Shown: piece by piece, positions 44,144 through 53,400 of the stretch
Position numbering within the stretch: position 1 is the stretch's first letter
How the letters are laid out: the number at the start of each line of letters is the position of its first letter
Assembly: GCA_048772705.1 (NCBI GenBank)
Contig: JBLWGC010000230.1
Coordinates: 558,001-622,000 of the forward strand
Source: Leidyana gryllorum EB-2025a
Taxonomy: Eukaryota; Apicomplexa
Direction of reading: 5' to 3'
DNA length: 64,000 nucleotides
The notes under the pieces: model-generated
What the model was told of the DNA's origin: nothing
The model's input: only the letters and a program-made list of their open reading frames with translations
The model's database searches: none
Made by a program: the position numbers and the translations under genes

Positions 44144-46076
44144 ATGGCTGCCGGAGACCTTGAGTCGCCCCTCAACCCCATTACTTCCCTACCCACCTCC
44201 ACCAAGCTCCATTCCAAGGCCAATGACACCACACGAAGGCTCACCATTGCCATCATTCTATGTGTAAGCGACCAAACCACCCGCTAACAGACACCACCAG
44301 TTCACATTTATGCTCGTTGAATTGGTTGCTGGCTACTTTAGCCACTCCTTGGCCATTCTAACGGATGCGGCCCATATGCTGTCTGACCTCTCAAGCTTTA
44401 CGGTATCCCTCGTCGCCATATACCTCTCGGCTCTCCCTGGCACACTCCACATGTCATTTGGCTATCACCGGGCTGAAATACTCGGAGCAATGGTATCTAT
44501 TCTAGTTATCTGGGGAATGACCATATGGCTGTTCGCTGAGGCCGTTCATCGCCTTGTCGAGCCACAACCAGTCAAACCTCGTATTATGGTCTACACTGTA
44601 AGCCGCCCACCCCCCACTTCAAATTACCAACTCGCGACATTATCCAACAGGCACTCTTTGGCATAGTTACTAACTTGATCCTCGCCACAGTGCTCTCCCA
44701 CGATCACCACCATCATCATGGCGGCCATCATCATCATCACCATCATCATGGCGATTCCCACTCTCACACCCATTCACACCCCCACCATCCTCACTCTCAC
44801 CCCAGCGCCGCACACCCTCCGCACTCGCACGCCCATAGTCACTGCTCCCACTCACGTGACGCTCCACCCTACGACGGATCGCAAGAAGTACTTGACCAGG
44901 CCGCCGCTCCGCCCTCAATGCGCGATCGCGAGGGAGGCGCACCTCTCCACGATTCCGCCAGCCCGTCAGAGTCCTCCGACGCCTCGGCTTTCACACCGCC
45001 CGCCGGCCACGCTGCGGAAAGCTACCGCGCGACTGCCTCCCTCATCAAAGATCTCACCCTTCTCTCCGCTGAGTCTGTGAAACGGACAGGTTGTATGCGC
45101 GTGTCCGAGAGCCGAGCTGATGTGTACGTGGAGGTGGCGGGAGAACCCGAGGGAGTTCAACTCTCAACAAGCGGCGCCGTTCCCATCGCAAACGAGACAA
45201 CCGGCCGCGATCAGCTCAAAACTAATATCAATTTGTCAGCAGCCTACATACACGCGTTGGGTGACTTGACTCAAAATGTTGGAGTCCTCCTGGCCGGTCT
45301 GCTGATTCTCTGGAAACCCCATTGGACAGCAGCAGATCCCATTTGTACACTCCTCTTCTCTGTAATCGTCTTCATGACCACCATAGGCATTCTCAAAGAT
45401 GTAAGAATAACAAGCATACCGTCCCCCACTCCTCTCCGCCTCAGGCAACCAATGTATTAATGGAAGGCACACCTTTGGGAGTCGATCCTGCAGCGATAAT
45501 CGCCGATCTCCTCAGTCTCGAATCAGTGATGTAAGCATACATACTCTAGTGCCATGTCTCCGTGTGTGTCTCCGTGTGTGTCTGCGCGTGCGTTTGTTTC
45601 GGTCCCTCAGCCCCTGCGCATGTGACTGCTTCTGCCCGTTGAATATGCAGTCATGACTTCATCGTCACGCTATTTGTGTGGTTGCTCAAATGTTGTTGCT
45701 CAAAATGGGGTCACGTATACGCGAAGTTGAGAGTGATTGATCTATGTGTGGGCTGTACTTTATACGAAAATTCTCGGACAGCCAAGTACACGATGTCCAT
45801 GTATGGTCACTGAGCCTGGGGAAGCCCGCTCTGGCGTGCCATATCGTCGTGGACGATCCACGCGAAGCGAAGCGGGTGCTCGACCAGGCAACGGCGTTGG
45901 TACAAAACAAGCACCGGATCCTCCACACCACCATCCAGGTAGGTTCTTGTGCACTATCCTCTCGCCCCTCCTTTGCAGTCCTCGTCGGTCCAAACGACCT
46001 ATCTCAGATCGACTTTTCGTCCAACAAGTCTGCCTGCGTGACTGATGCCCATGGCAAGTGCCAGCAAAGCGACTAG
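44144..46076 (+). CDS. CDF-family zinc transporter with His-rich loop
   Basis: Exons 44144-44263, 44301-44597, 44651-45400, 45445-45530, 45782-45938 and 46008-46076 give 492 residues. HSLAILTDAAHMLSDLSSF holds the first HxxxD-type metal site and YIHALGDLTQNVGVLL the second; together they form the tetrahedral Zn site of ZnT proteins. Between them lies a cytosolic loop of about 60 residues dominated by His, Asp and Ser (HHHHHGGHHHHHHHHG). The C-terminal domain has DVHVWSLSLG and LHTTIQ. It exports zinc from cytosol to organelles or outside. The 251-nt fourth intron is exceptional. I place the last acceptor at ATCTCAG, which gives a plausible cysteine-containing tail. Confidence 0.93.
45531..45781 (+). 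other. Outlier-length intron (251 nt) in zinc transporter
   Basis: GTAAG donor and GGACAG acceptor with matching phase. It contains repeated GTGTGTCTCC units and the direct repeat TTGTTGCTCAAA/GTTGCTCAAA around 45677-45703. No coding potential joins in phase. Its purpose is unknown. Confidence 0.6.
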
Positions 46077-46228
46077 TCTGGACAACTATAACACTTCCTG
46101 AGCCGAGAAACCCCACGTGGCCAAGGGGCTGTTGCGAAACGGGGACGCGCCGACGTTAGACGGAGAGCATACCTTCTCCTCGGCGACGCAGAAGCTTTTC
46201 GCAACAATCTCACAGCTATCAAACTCAC

Positions 46229-47572
46229 TCACTCCACGCGAACACCACAGTCCGGTTGCTCACGCCGATTGTCTTTCCGTTCAGTGATTCTGCATCTGAT
46301 CGGAGCCGACACTGAAGCTTCCGTACTGCTTGAAGTCAAAATCTGCGCCAAGAAAAGACACAGGTTACTCAGTCCCATGAAGGTGTCGTTGTCCAAAGAA
46401 GGATTATCTGGAAGATACGTGGCGTTACCAAAATCAATAAGCTTCACTCCAACAGTCTGAGGACCAGGTGTGTGTGTGAGTGTAATGGGTAGGACAGTGA
46501 AGCAACGGGTGTACCTTTAGTCGCTCTTGGGCATTTGTTACACCTGCATCGTAGTACCACAGCACTGAGGATGACCAGAAGCGGTAATGTCTCAATCGCG
46601 ATATGACTGCGATTAGTTGATGTAGCGCACTGATCCGTATCAAAGCTCACCTTGAGCCAAAAGAGACATCTTGAGCAAAACCACCTTCATTACTTCCCAA
46701 TCAATGGCAATGCCATTGCTGAACCATTCTTTCAGACACAGAAGAACACCGTCTACGGGCGGAAGGTAGAGTCAGTTATCGACAGCAATACAGCCCACCC
46801 GACGAGAGAGTTCGACCTAGATACTTGTCCCGATGTATCATACTGCTTGACTTGGCATTGTACGACTGAAACGGAAGTGAGTTACGGCACGAAAAGCGGT
46901 GATAGAACACAGCGGGTGAAGCACAGATTATCAGCAAGCGCACACGCGTGTGTTCAGAATAGGAGGGTGAGTTGGGCCCAGCGAGACGGGCAAAAAGGGG
47001 CAGCGGAGAGGACGATTATCGTTCTGCTGCTGGTAAGGGCGTTGTGACATGACAGCCGCAGTACTACCGTAGCGTAGCCAACGACCCTACCTTCCCCTTC
47101 CCCCTCACGTCATACATAGGGGTTCACAAGTGCGTACCTGTGATCCGCACAGCCGGAAACCCAGGGTACTGGAGGTGGAGTTGATGGACTTTTCTAGCTG
47201 TCTTCGTAGCTTTTCGGGGGAGGTCTTGAGTGATCGTTGAACACGGCCCAACTTGACGTCAAGCATACAAGGTGTATGATAGCCGTGGACAAGATCCTGG
47301 AGGAGTATATATGGGGATTGTTGTAAGGTTATGCGGGCGTAGAACTTGGGAATGAAGCTTTTGAGTTGGGTGACTGGGAGGTCTGCCCCATCGGAGGCAG
47401 CAGGTCTGGTGGAGACCTTTGCGTAAAAGGAATGTTCATTCTCTGTGAGGGGTTTGCAGATTATGGGCAAGCCACTGAGTTTCAGTAGACGTGTGTGGCC
47501 TCCAACCTGGTGCAGGTAGGGTTCTGCTACGATAGTGTGCCTTAGGACATCTTCGGACTTGGTGCGGCGCAT
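46229..47572 (-). CDS. Inositol polyphosphate kinase (IPMK/IP6K family)
   Basis: Exons 47572-47138, 46865-46799, 46752-46651, 46606-46515 and 46456-46229 encode 307 residues. The family signature PxxxDxKxG appears as PCMLDVKLG (101-109). STLGFRLCGSQ, DKYLGRTLSS, SSVLWYYD and LIDFGNATYLP follow in canonical order, the last supplying the metal-binding DF motif. These kinases make higher inositol phosphates in nucleus and cytosol. The length fits IPMK or IP3K better than the larger IP6Ks. The second junction uses a GTGGG donor, chosen because it alone restores DGVLLCLKEWFSNG. The first intron is 272 nt and contains a CACACG palindrome. Confidence 0.9.
46866..47137 (-). other. Longest intron (272 nt), in inositol kinase gene
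   Basis: GTACG donor and TTTCAG acceptor bracket a non-coding insert between GFRLCGSQ and SYNAKS. It holds the 12-bp palindrome at 46941-46952. It is the longest intron I could define in the window. Confidence 0.65.
46941..46952. promoter_or_regulatory. Palindrome CACACGCGTGTG in inositol kinase intron 1
   Basis: Perfect 12-bp palindrome of the long-spacing class (two complete CACACG half-sites), inside the longest intron of the window. Confidence 0.6.
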
Positions 47573-47604
47573 TGGCTTGGCATGGCAAATTTTGGAAGAA
47601 CACC
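47573..47604. promoter_or_regulatory. 32-bp divergent promoter
   Basis: Separates the start codons of the inositol kinase (minus) and a small membrane protein (plus). No motif recognised. Confidence 0.45.
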
Positions 47605-47997
47605 ATGTGCTCGAAAGTCTGCTGTGCCTGGTGCTGGATCATGTATTTCTTCTTCGCCCTGATATTTCTGGTAAGCAACGGCAGCTCAATGTGAGTCTCG
47701 TAGGGCGTATTAGGGGTGATGTGTGCTCAAGACTCCTACTTGACCATGATGCCGGCCAAAGTGCGCACAGACAGCACTGTGCCGATATTCGTGGCCCTCG
47801 CGGTAAGCTCAGCCAAGGACTATTGCGACAACAAACAGATTTACTTGGTCGGGGCCGGTGTATCGGTGGCGTATTTGGCAGTTTTGGCACGTACAGTCAA
47901 GAAAACACCGGCTACTGGTCGCATGGCCGCAGAGCCCGAGCCGGTGCAAGCACTCCGCAGCGCGCAAGGTTTGGGAAGCGTTGAAGCGACGCAATGA
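47605..47997 (+). CDS. Small two-helix membrane protein
   Basis: Exons 47605-47670 and 47704-47997 (33-nt intron) encode 119 residues. The first exon MCSKVCCAWCWIMYFFFALI supplies a cysteine-rich amphipathic start running into a hydrophobic helix; a second helix is YLVGAGVSVAYLAVLA near residue 85. The N-terminal cysteines could be palmitoylated. Size and two-helix layout recall RNASEK/V-ATPase subunit f, but I see no conserved residues that prove it. The acceptor TCGTAG at 47703 is the one that keeps phase. Confidence 0.6.
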
Positions 47998-48029
47998 CGA
48001 ATCCAGGCCGCAACTAGCATGCGGCAAAG

Positions 48030-48371
48030 CTACCGCACATGCTTTCGTGTACATCTCCTGAGGGCACAGGGCAGACACAGTACCCAGAATGAGATTCGAA
48101 GCAACAGGTCAATTGCCCCGACGATGCTCAGGAAGATTAATCCTGTAATCAGTCCCCCTTTCAGTGCGCCTTGGCTCTTAATCCAATCTATGCATTGTGA
48201 GCCAAAGGCCTTTGTCTTGGCAAGATCGTCCTTCCATCCCTCTCGTTGATCGACGGCAGATCCCCCAGATGGCGACTGCCCTGATGACTCTTGCACCCCC
48301 TGATCTCCCCGGACGCTCGGTCTTGCGCCCCCTAGAACGCAAAGAACTAACAACACTAGCGCCAAACGCAT
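48030..48371 (-). CDS. Small secreted or single-pass protein
   Basis: Single exon, 113 residues. MRLALVLLVLCVLGGARP is a good signal peptide; a 50-residue hydrophilic Gly/Ser/Gln part follows, then a hydrophobic helix LITGLIFLSIVGAIDLLL and a Cys/Arg-rich cytosolic-like tail (CLPCALRRCTRKHVR). Predicted type I membrane protein with a short basic tail. No family recognised. The upstream ATG-less extension is excluded because it would bury the signal peptide. A CA-rich repeat lies directly upstream. Confidence 0.55.
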   Translation of the reverse strand: MRLALVLLVLCVLGGARPSVRGDQGVQESSGQSPSGGSAVDQREGWKDDLAKTKAFGSQCIDWIKSQGALKGGLITGLIFLSIVGAIDLLLRISFWVLCLPCALRRCTRKHVR

Positions 48372-48396
48372 GTCCTGGACCTTACTCGCTTCAAAG

Positions 48397-48427
48397 CACG
48401 CGCGCGCACACACACCCACACGCACGC
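48397..48427. repeat. CA/CG simple repeat
   Basis: Alternating purine-pyrimidine tract (CGCGCG then CACACA, CGCACG) about 25 bp upstream of the small secreted protein gene on the minus strand. Such tracts can adopt Z-DNA; here it probably lies in the promoter or leader. Confidence 0.7.
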
Positions 48428-48506
48428 AAGTCAGAAGTGTGTGTGTGTCCAAGCACGAACGAGCCATTGCGAGTGGGAGTTTAGATGGGCATTGCCTCAG
48501 CTGCTG

Positions 48507-48719
48507 CTACCCTTCGCGTGCCGCTCCATCTGGGCCACCGTCTGGCGCCGCTGGGGCATATGCAGTGGGCGTAATAATCCGTCGCTCTTTTGTGGCATCT
48601 GTTTCAATCGCACCCTCAGGGGCCGTTTCTCGGCAGTTGTGCCTACCTGACACATCTGAAGTGGCGGAACGTGCGGAATCTGCGTGGATATTATATGCTG
48701 CAAACACTATTATCACCAT
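48507..48719 (-). CDS. Possible small secreted protein, 70 residues
   Basis: Starts MVIIVFAAYNIHADSA, a short signal-like sequence, followed by a Thr/Ala/Pro-rich hydrophilic chain with a single cysteine. Weakly supported: short, no homologue recalled. It is favoured only because it shares strand, spacing and upstream CA tract with its neighbour. Confidence 0.35.
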   Translation of the reverse strand: MVIIVFAAYNIHADSARSATSDVSGRHNCRETAPEGAIETDATKERRIITPTAYAPAAPDGGPDGAAREG

Positions 48720-48759
48720 GAGAATACATTTGGGTATATATAACAACCACACTCCACAC

Positions 48760-48802
48760 TCACACACGCACACACACGCACACACGCACACACGCACGCA
48801 CA
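48760..48802. repeat. (CA)n/(CACG)n simple repeat
   Basis: About 43 bp of CACACACG and CACGCACG units just upstream of the putative small secreted gene (minus strand). The second such tract within 400 bp. Confidence 0.8.
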
Positions 48803-48827
48803 ATAGCGACTGCAGCCACCACTCAGT

Positions 48828-50001
48828 TTAAGGCTTCGGCTGAGGTTTCAATGAGATATTGGTCGCTTGGCAGCGGCTGGCGCGGCAGCCGGCGCCGCCC
48901 ATCTTCGTAGCAGCCGCCGGTGCGCTCGCGAGTTGCCCTTGATTAGTAGCACATGGACGGGTCGGATGAATTGGCCCCTGTAGTTTGTGCGTGCCTTCAG
49001 GAGGATCTAACGTCTGCTGTGTAATGCACTTTTGACCCCGCGTGAACATTCGGCCCCTTTGACTGGAGGGCGGCAGCAGATCATTTTTGGCAGCATCCAA
49101 GCAGACGGTAGCATTGTTCAGTGACGGAGACATTGAACCACTCTTGTCATAGGATTACCTGATTCGGGATTGTGGAGGTGGACGAGGTGACATGCTGCGA
49201 CTGTGTCTGTTGGACAGACGTACGCTAGTAAATGAGGTTCTGAATGGGTGATAGGTGGCGTTGTAAAGGTTACCTTTTGCGGATACGAGTGGGGAGACAG
49301 GAGTTGTTGCGATGGCTGTTGTTGCCCGAGCTGCGGATGAATATGACTTAGATGGGACGGGGCGTTTGACGGTCGTAGGTGAGGTGCTCGTGGAGGTGGT
49401 GTCATCGTAGCGCTTGAAGGACTCATAGCTATTGCAACATGGGGAGGGCCGGGGCTCATTGTAGTTTGACTGGGTGAAGTTTGTACACGCCCTGGGGTTC
49501 GCGCAGTAAGAGCCATTTCGGTCAGGGGACTGTGGGCACTGCGAGCTGTTGCCGGTTGGAATGGGGTGGTTTGCCGCGGTCTTGGTGCGGCAAAGGCTTT
49601 GAGGGGACTCTCTGCCAGGGGCGTGGGTGCCAATGTCTGCATACGGCGCAGTCGTGCGTCTGTTCGCGTCAAAGACTGCGGTTTCCGCTCATCTTTCATT
49701 GACGCTGAGCGCTTCCGGAACCGTCTGGGAAGGCTTTGCCGAGGACTCAAAAACGGTAGCTCGCTTCCCGTCTCTTGCGACGAGATAACGTCCTCATACC
49801 GTGGCTCAGTGGTGGTACTTGTAGTCTTCAAACCTTCCAATTCAGCCACCAATTCATCTATTAGGGCATGGAGCCTCCAGTTCTAATATTCAGATTGAAG
49901 TGTGAATAATTGAAGGCGATCACCTGTCGCTGCAGTACGTCATTAGTATCGACCAATACCCGAACAATATCCCATACGTCACACCGTGTTCCGCCCTCCA
50001 T
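48828..50001 (-). CDS. Pro/Ser/Gln-rich hypothetical protein, 3' end unresolved
   Basis: Exons 50001-49924 and 49882-49274 join in phase: MEGGTRCDVWDIVRVLVDTN, then NWRLHALIDELVAELEGL, a short helical, possibly coiled-coil start. The rest is low-complexity Pro/Ser/Thr/Gln (TPFQPATARSAHSPLTEM type) with SP and RxxS sites, suggesting a phosphorylated disordered protein. After 49274 a 49-nt intron leads to a Gln/Ser/Thr exon ending near 49160, but the final junction could not be fixed: the next open frame continues to 48828 only if a 16-nt intron is accepted. Start codon faces ALG1 across 36 bp. Confidence 0.5.
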
Positions 50002-50037
50002 CTCGGCAGCGTTTTTTGTCCTTTTACTCTCACATAT

Positions 50038-51711
50038 ATGGGTATTCTAATCCTCACGGCTCTCGTAGCCTCAGGCTTCGCTTACTTATCCAGGAGGTTC
50101 AGAATCTCAGCAGATGCTGCCAAAACAGTGGCAGTCATCGTTTTCGGCGACTTGGGCCGCTCTCCAAGGATATGTCGTCAGGCTCAGTCGCTCTCGGAGG
50201 CCCACTTGTCAGAGACCGTCGCACTGTATGGCTATCAACACTCTCCCTTGCCAAAATATATAGCTGATGACCCTCAAGTCGCTGTACACCCCATTCCACT
50301 GCCCCCTAACAAACCTTCCGGAAGGTGAGACTCTTCAAACTCCGAAGAACCCTTCCCTCATCCCGCAAACAGGTTCGTAACAACCTTTCTCACTGCTCTC
50401 TATCGACATACCCTTGCCATGACGTGGGTTTCGTGGCAACTGATGGCCCAGCGTCAACTTCAATTGGTACTCATCCAATGCCCCCCTATCATTCCATATC
50501 TGATGCTGCTGCGAGTCGCTTGCTGGCTCAAGCGCGTCAACCTCGTCATTGACTGTCACAACTATGGATACACCCTAGTAGCACTCAACAAGGTAAACCA
50601 CTGCCGCTCGTACGTCCCATCCCCCACCCCTTTCTCCCCCAGAATTTCGCCTGGATGGCTCCCATCTTCGAGTCGCTCGAACGTCTGTGCCTCAAAAGTG
50701 CGAATGGAGTCATGTCGGTCACCAACGCAATGAAGGAAGATCTCTTCCATCGCTACGCTGTTCCTGCAGTGTGCGTTTACGACCAGCCGATATCGGCTGG
50801 TACACCCACGCCCCCACCAGAGGCCACTGCCTCCCTCTTGTCCAAATATCTGCCCACTACCACCGTCAATACCATTCAACAAACCTCGGTCCCTTTACTA
50901 GTCACTTCCACCAGCTACACAGCTGATGAACGTATTGATATTCTCTTGGATGCCCTTTTCGCTCTCAGTGAGACTTGGGAGGACAACAAGCCGCTCGCCG
51001 TTCTTGTAATCACTGGAAAGGGTACACTCAAGGACCAAACTGCACGTTACATCGAAGAACTCGTGGCTCGAGGGAATGGTCATTTCGGCAAAAATGTCCT
51101 CATACATCAAGTCTTCACTACTGCCGAAGATTACGAGCCGTAAGTGTCACATCGTCGTGCTCGTCCTAAAGGGAGCCGATCGGCGGCCATCCTCCCATGT
51201 TCAACTAAGCACACGTGTGTGCTACCTCTCCCTCACACAACTATCTCACGCTCGTGTCCACCAAATTTGTCTTCTAATGTGCTTCAATTCTCAACAGATT
51301 GATCGCGTGCGCTGATCTCGGGATCAGTCTGCATATCAGTTCGTCAGGATTGGACTTTCCAATGAAGATGGTGGACTACATGGGGGTTGGAGTTCCGTGC
51401 GTTTCGTACGACTTCCCCGCACTAGCCGAGGTGAGCGACGGCTGTGACCACAAACGCTTACACCCTACGTATTTTAGCGAGTCAGGAATGTTGACACTAT
51501 GTCGTTCACTGACGTGAAGTCCCTCACTCAACGGTGAGTGTGAATGTAATGGGCTGATAAGATTGGGATTTCTTGGATCAGATTAGCGGACTTTCTGGAC
51601 AAATTCGGCCAAGGGGAGTGCTATGAGGCTCCCGAAGCAACCAGCACTTGGTCTCAAGAGTGGCTGAAGCACGCCGAACCACTTTTTCGTAACCTTTTAC
51701 CTCGGAACTGA
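50038..51711 (+). CDS. ALG1: Chitobiosyldiphosphodolichol beta-mannosyltransferase
   Basis: Six exons (50038-50324, 50373-50592, 50643-51139, 51298-51430, 51478-51533, 51582-51711) encode 440 residues. An N-terminal membrane anchor (MGILILTALVASGFAYLS) precedes AVIVFGDLGRSPRICRQAQSL; then NLVIDCHNYGYTL, GVMSVTNAMKEDL, VLVITGKG and SSSGLDFPMKMVDYMGVGVP, all GT33 landmarks in order. ALG1 adds the first mannose to dolichol-PP-GlcNAc2 on the cytosolic ER face. Its presence implies N-glycan precursors beyond GlcNAc2. The 158-nt third intron holds a CACACGTGTG palindrome; the others are 47-50 nt. Confidence 0.94.
51210..51219. promoter_or_regulatory. Palindrome CACACGTGTG in ALG1 intron
   Basis: Perfect 10-bp palindrome inside a 158-nt intron, three times the normal length. 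It is followed by an extra TG, giving a TGTGTGC right shoulder. Confidence 0.55.
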
Positions 51712-51769
51712 AAGGGTTGATGCACAAAAGATCCCTTGTTTGGTATTCGTCTGTCTGGTGATATTAGTA

Positions 51770-53383
51770 ATGCGGTGGGCGTGGCTGTTCGGGTATGTAG
51801 CAGCAGCTCGGGCGCCCGTAATGCTGGTTCCCGGGTTGGCAGGCAGTGGGCTGTTGGCGAAAATGACCAAAGCGAATCTGCCTCACTGCTCGTCCAGTCC
51901 GTTGACCACCGGATGGTATAGGCTATGGGCATCAATCACTGCCCTGTCGCCGCCCCATAGTCATCAATTGTGCTGGTTTGAGTCGATGAAATTGGTGCAC
52001 AAACACTCAGCATTGGGGAAGGGCGCGGGAAGATGGGCGCCCCCACCTGGTTTGGAGGTGAAGGCCGATAGCGGTCTTCAGGGCGTAGATTATCTCGACT
52101 ACGTCGAAGGGTATGGCATTGGACCAACACGATACTTTCACGATCTAATTCAATCATTCCGGTCGGTGGGATACAGCGAACACCGAGATCTGGAGGCTTT
52201 CCCTTACGATTGGCGACTACCCGTCTGGCAACTGGATTGGGTGCAATTCAAACAGACCATTCAGCAATTACGTCAGCTCAATGGTGGTAAAGTAGTAATC
52301 TTTGCCCACAGCTTAGGTGCGCTTCGCCCCCCCTCGCTGGCACCACATTCGGCCTTATCTGCTCATAGGCGCTTTGGCTGTGAATTACTTTTTGCAAACC
52401 CAAGTCACTCCACAATGGAAACGCGACAACATAGAGTTGCTGATCTCCTTGAATGGCGCATACGGCGGTTCAATGAAGGTTGCACGAGCCCTTTTGTCAG
52501 GGTGAGCCTTGGGAGCTACGCGACAGTTACAGCCATTAGGTACAATCCCGCTGATATCCCATTCCTCAAGCACTGGTCGATTCCTCAACCTGTGGACGAC
52601 ACAGACGTACGCGACATCAGTCAAACATTCGCGAGCCTCTTCCTCCTCACTCCTCATTCTGATGTGAGCCTGAAGCAGTATATTTCACGAACTGTTTTTG
52701 ACTACGGCCTCTCAGCTGTACGGTGATAACTTTCCCGTTGTCAGTGTACTGGACAAGGGCAATAGCTCCGTCTTGAGTCGTGAGCCGCTCAGCTCTGTCG
52801 GGCACATCAGATCTCTGGGCAACAGGTTATGCAACTGGCAACTGGTCTGCGATGCTCCCCGCCTCAGAGGTGAAGCGCTCAATAATAGCGGCAAGGCGGG
52901 TCATCAGACCACACGCAATTAATGATCCAGGGGTGAGCATCGAAGGCCGGCATTGCAATAATCTCTTTGTTCAGGTGCCGGTTGCCTGTCTATGGTCCGT
53001 ATTTGACCAACCCTCAACCGAAGCCTATTACGTTTATCAAAACTACAACTTCAATGATACTCCTTCAATGTAGGTCTTCGTCCCTATGTCTGCAGCCACA
53101 AGTGGTGTTTCACAGCTCTCTAATCGCTGGCGACGGTACTCTGCCACTGACGAGTCTCAGAGTGTGCGCAGATTGGCCGTCGACCGTGCTGGCCCGAGAG
53201 TTCCGTAATCTGGTGAGGCCAAAAAGCTTGATAAGCACACACGTGTGCCGTAACACTGCACGAGTTGACTTTTGTTGGTTTCAGGATCATATGTACGTTC
53301 TGCGTGATAAGAGTGTCACCACCTTCATTACGGACGTGGTGGGTTTGGTGGGAGGGGGCCCTGTGCCTATCATAGCTAGATAA
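51770..53383 (+). CDS. LCAT/PDAT-family lipid acyltransferase
   Basis: Eight exons (51770-52316, 52369-52501, 52540-52663, 52716-52779, 52811-52932, 52975-53069, 53116-53212, 53285-53383) give 426 residues. A signal sequence runs into APVMLVPGLAGSGL, the lid-proximal loop of the family. The catalytic serine is in FAHSLG (Ser181), the acid in AGDGTLPLTSL (Asp368) and the histidine in DHMYVL (His396), so the triad is complete. PYDWRLP and PGVPVACLW are further landmarks. It transfers acyl chains from phospholipids to sterols or diacylglycerol, in the secretory pathway or outside. It has the most introns per length in the window, 31-72 nt. Starts 58 bp after ALG1. Confidence 0.92.
53238..53247. 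promoter_or_regulatory. Palindrome CACACGTGTG in acyltransferase intron 7
   Basis: Perfect 10-bp palindrome inside the last (72-nt, longest) intron of the acyltransferase gene, about 155 bp upstream of the XPB start codon. It may therefore act as a promoter element for XPB. Confidence 0.6.
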
Positions 53384-53400
53384 ATATTTTTTGACCCACG

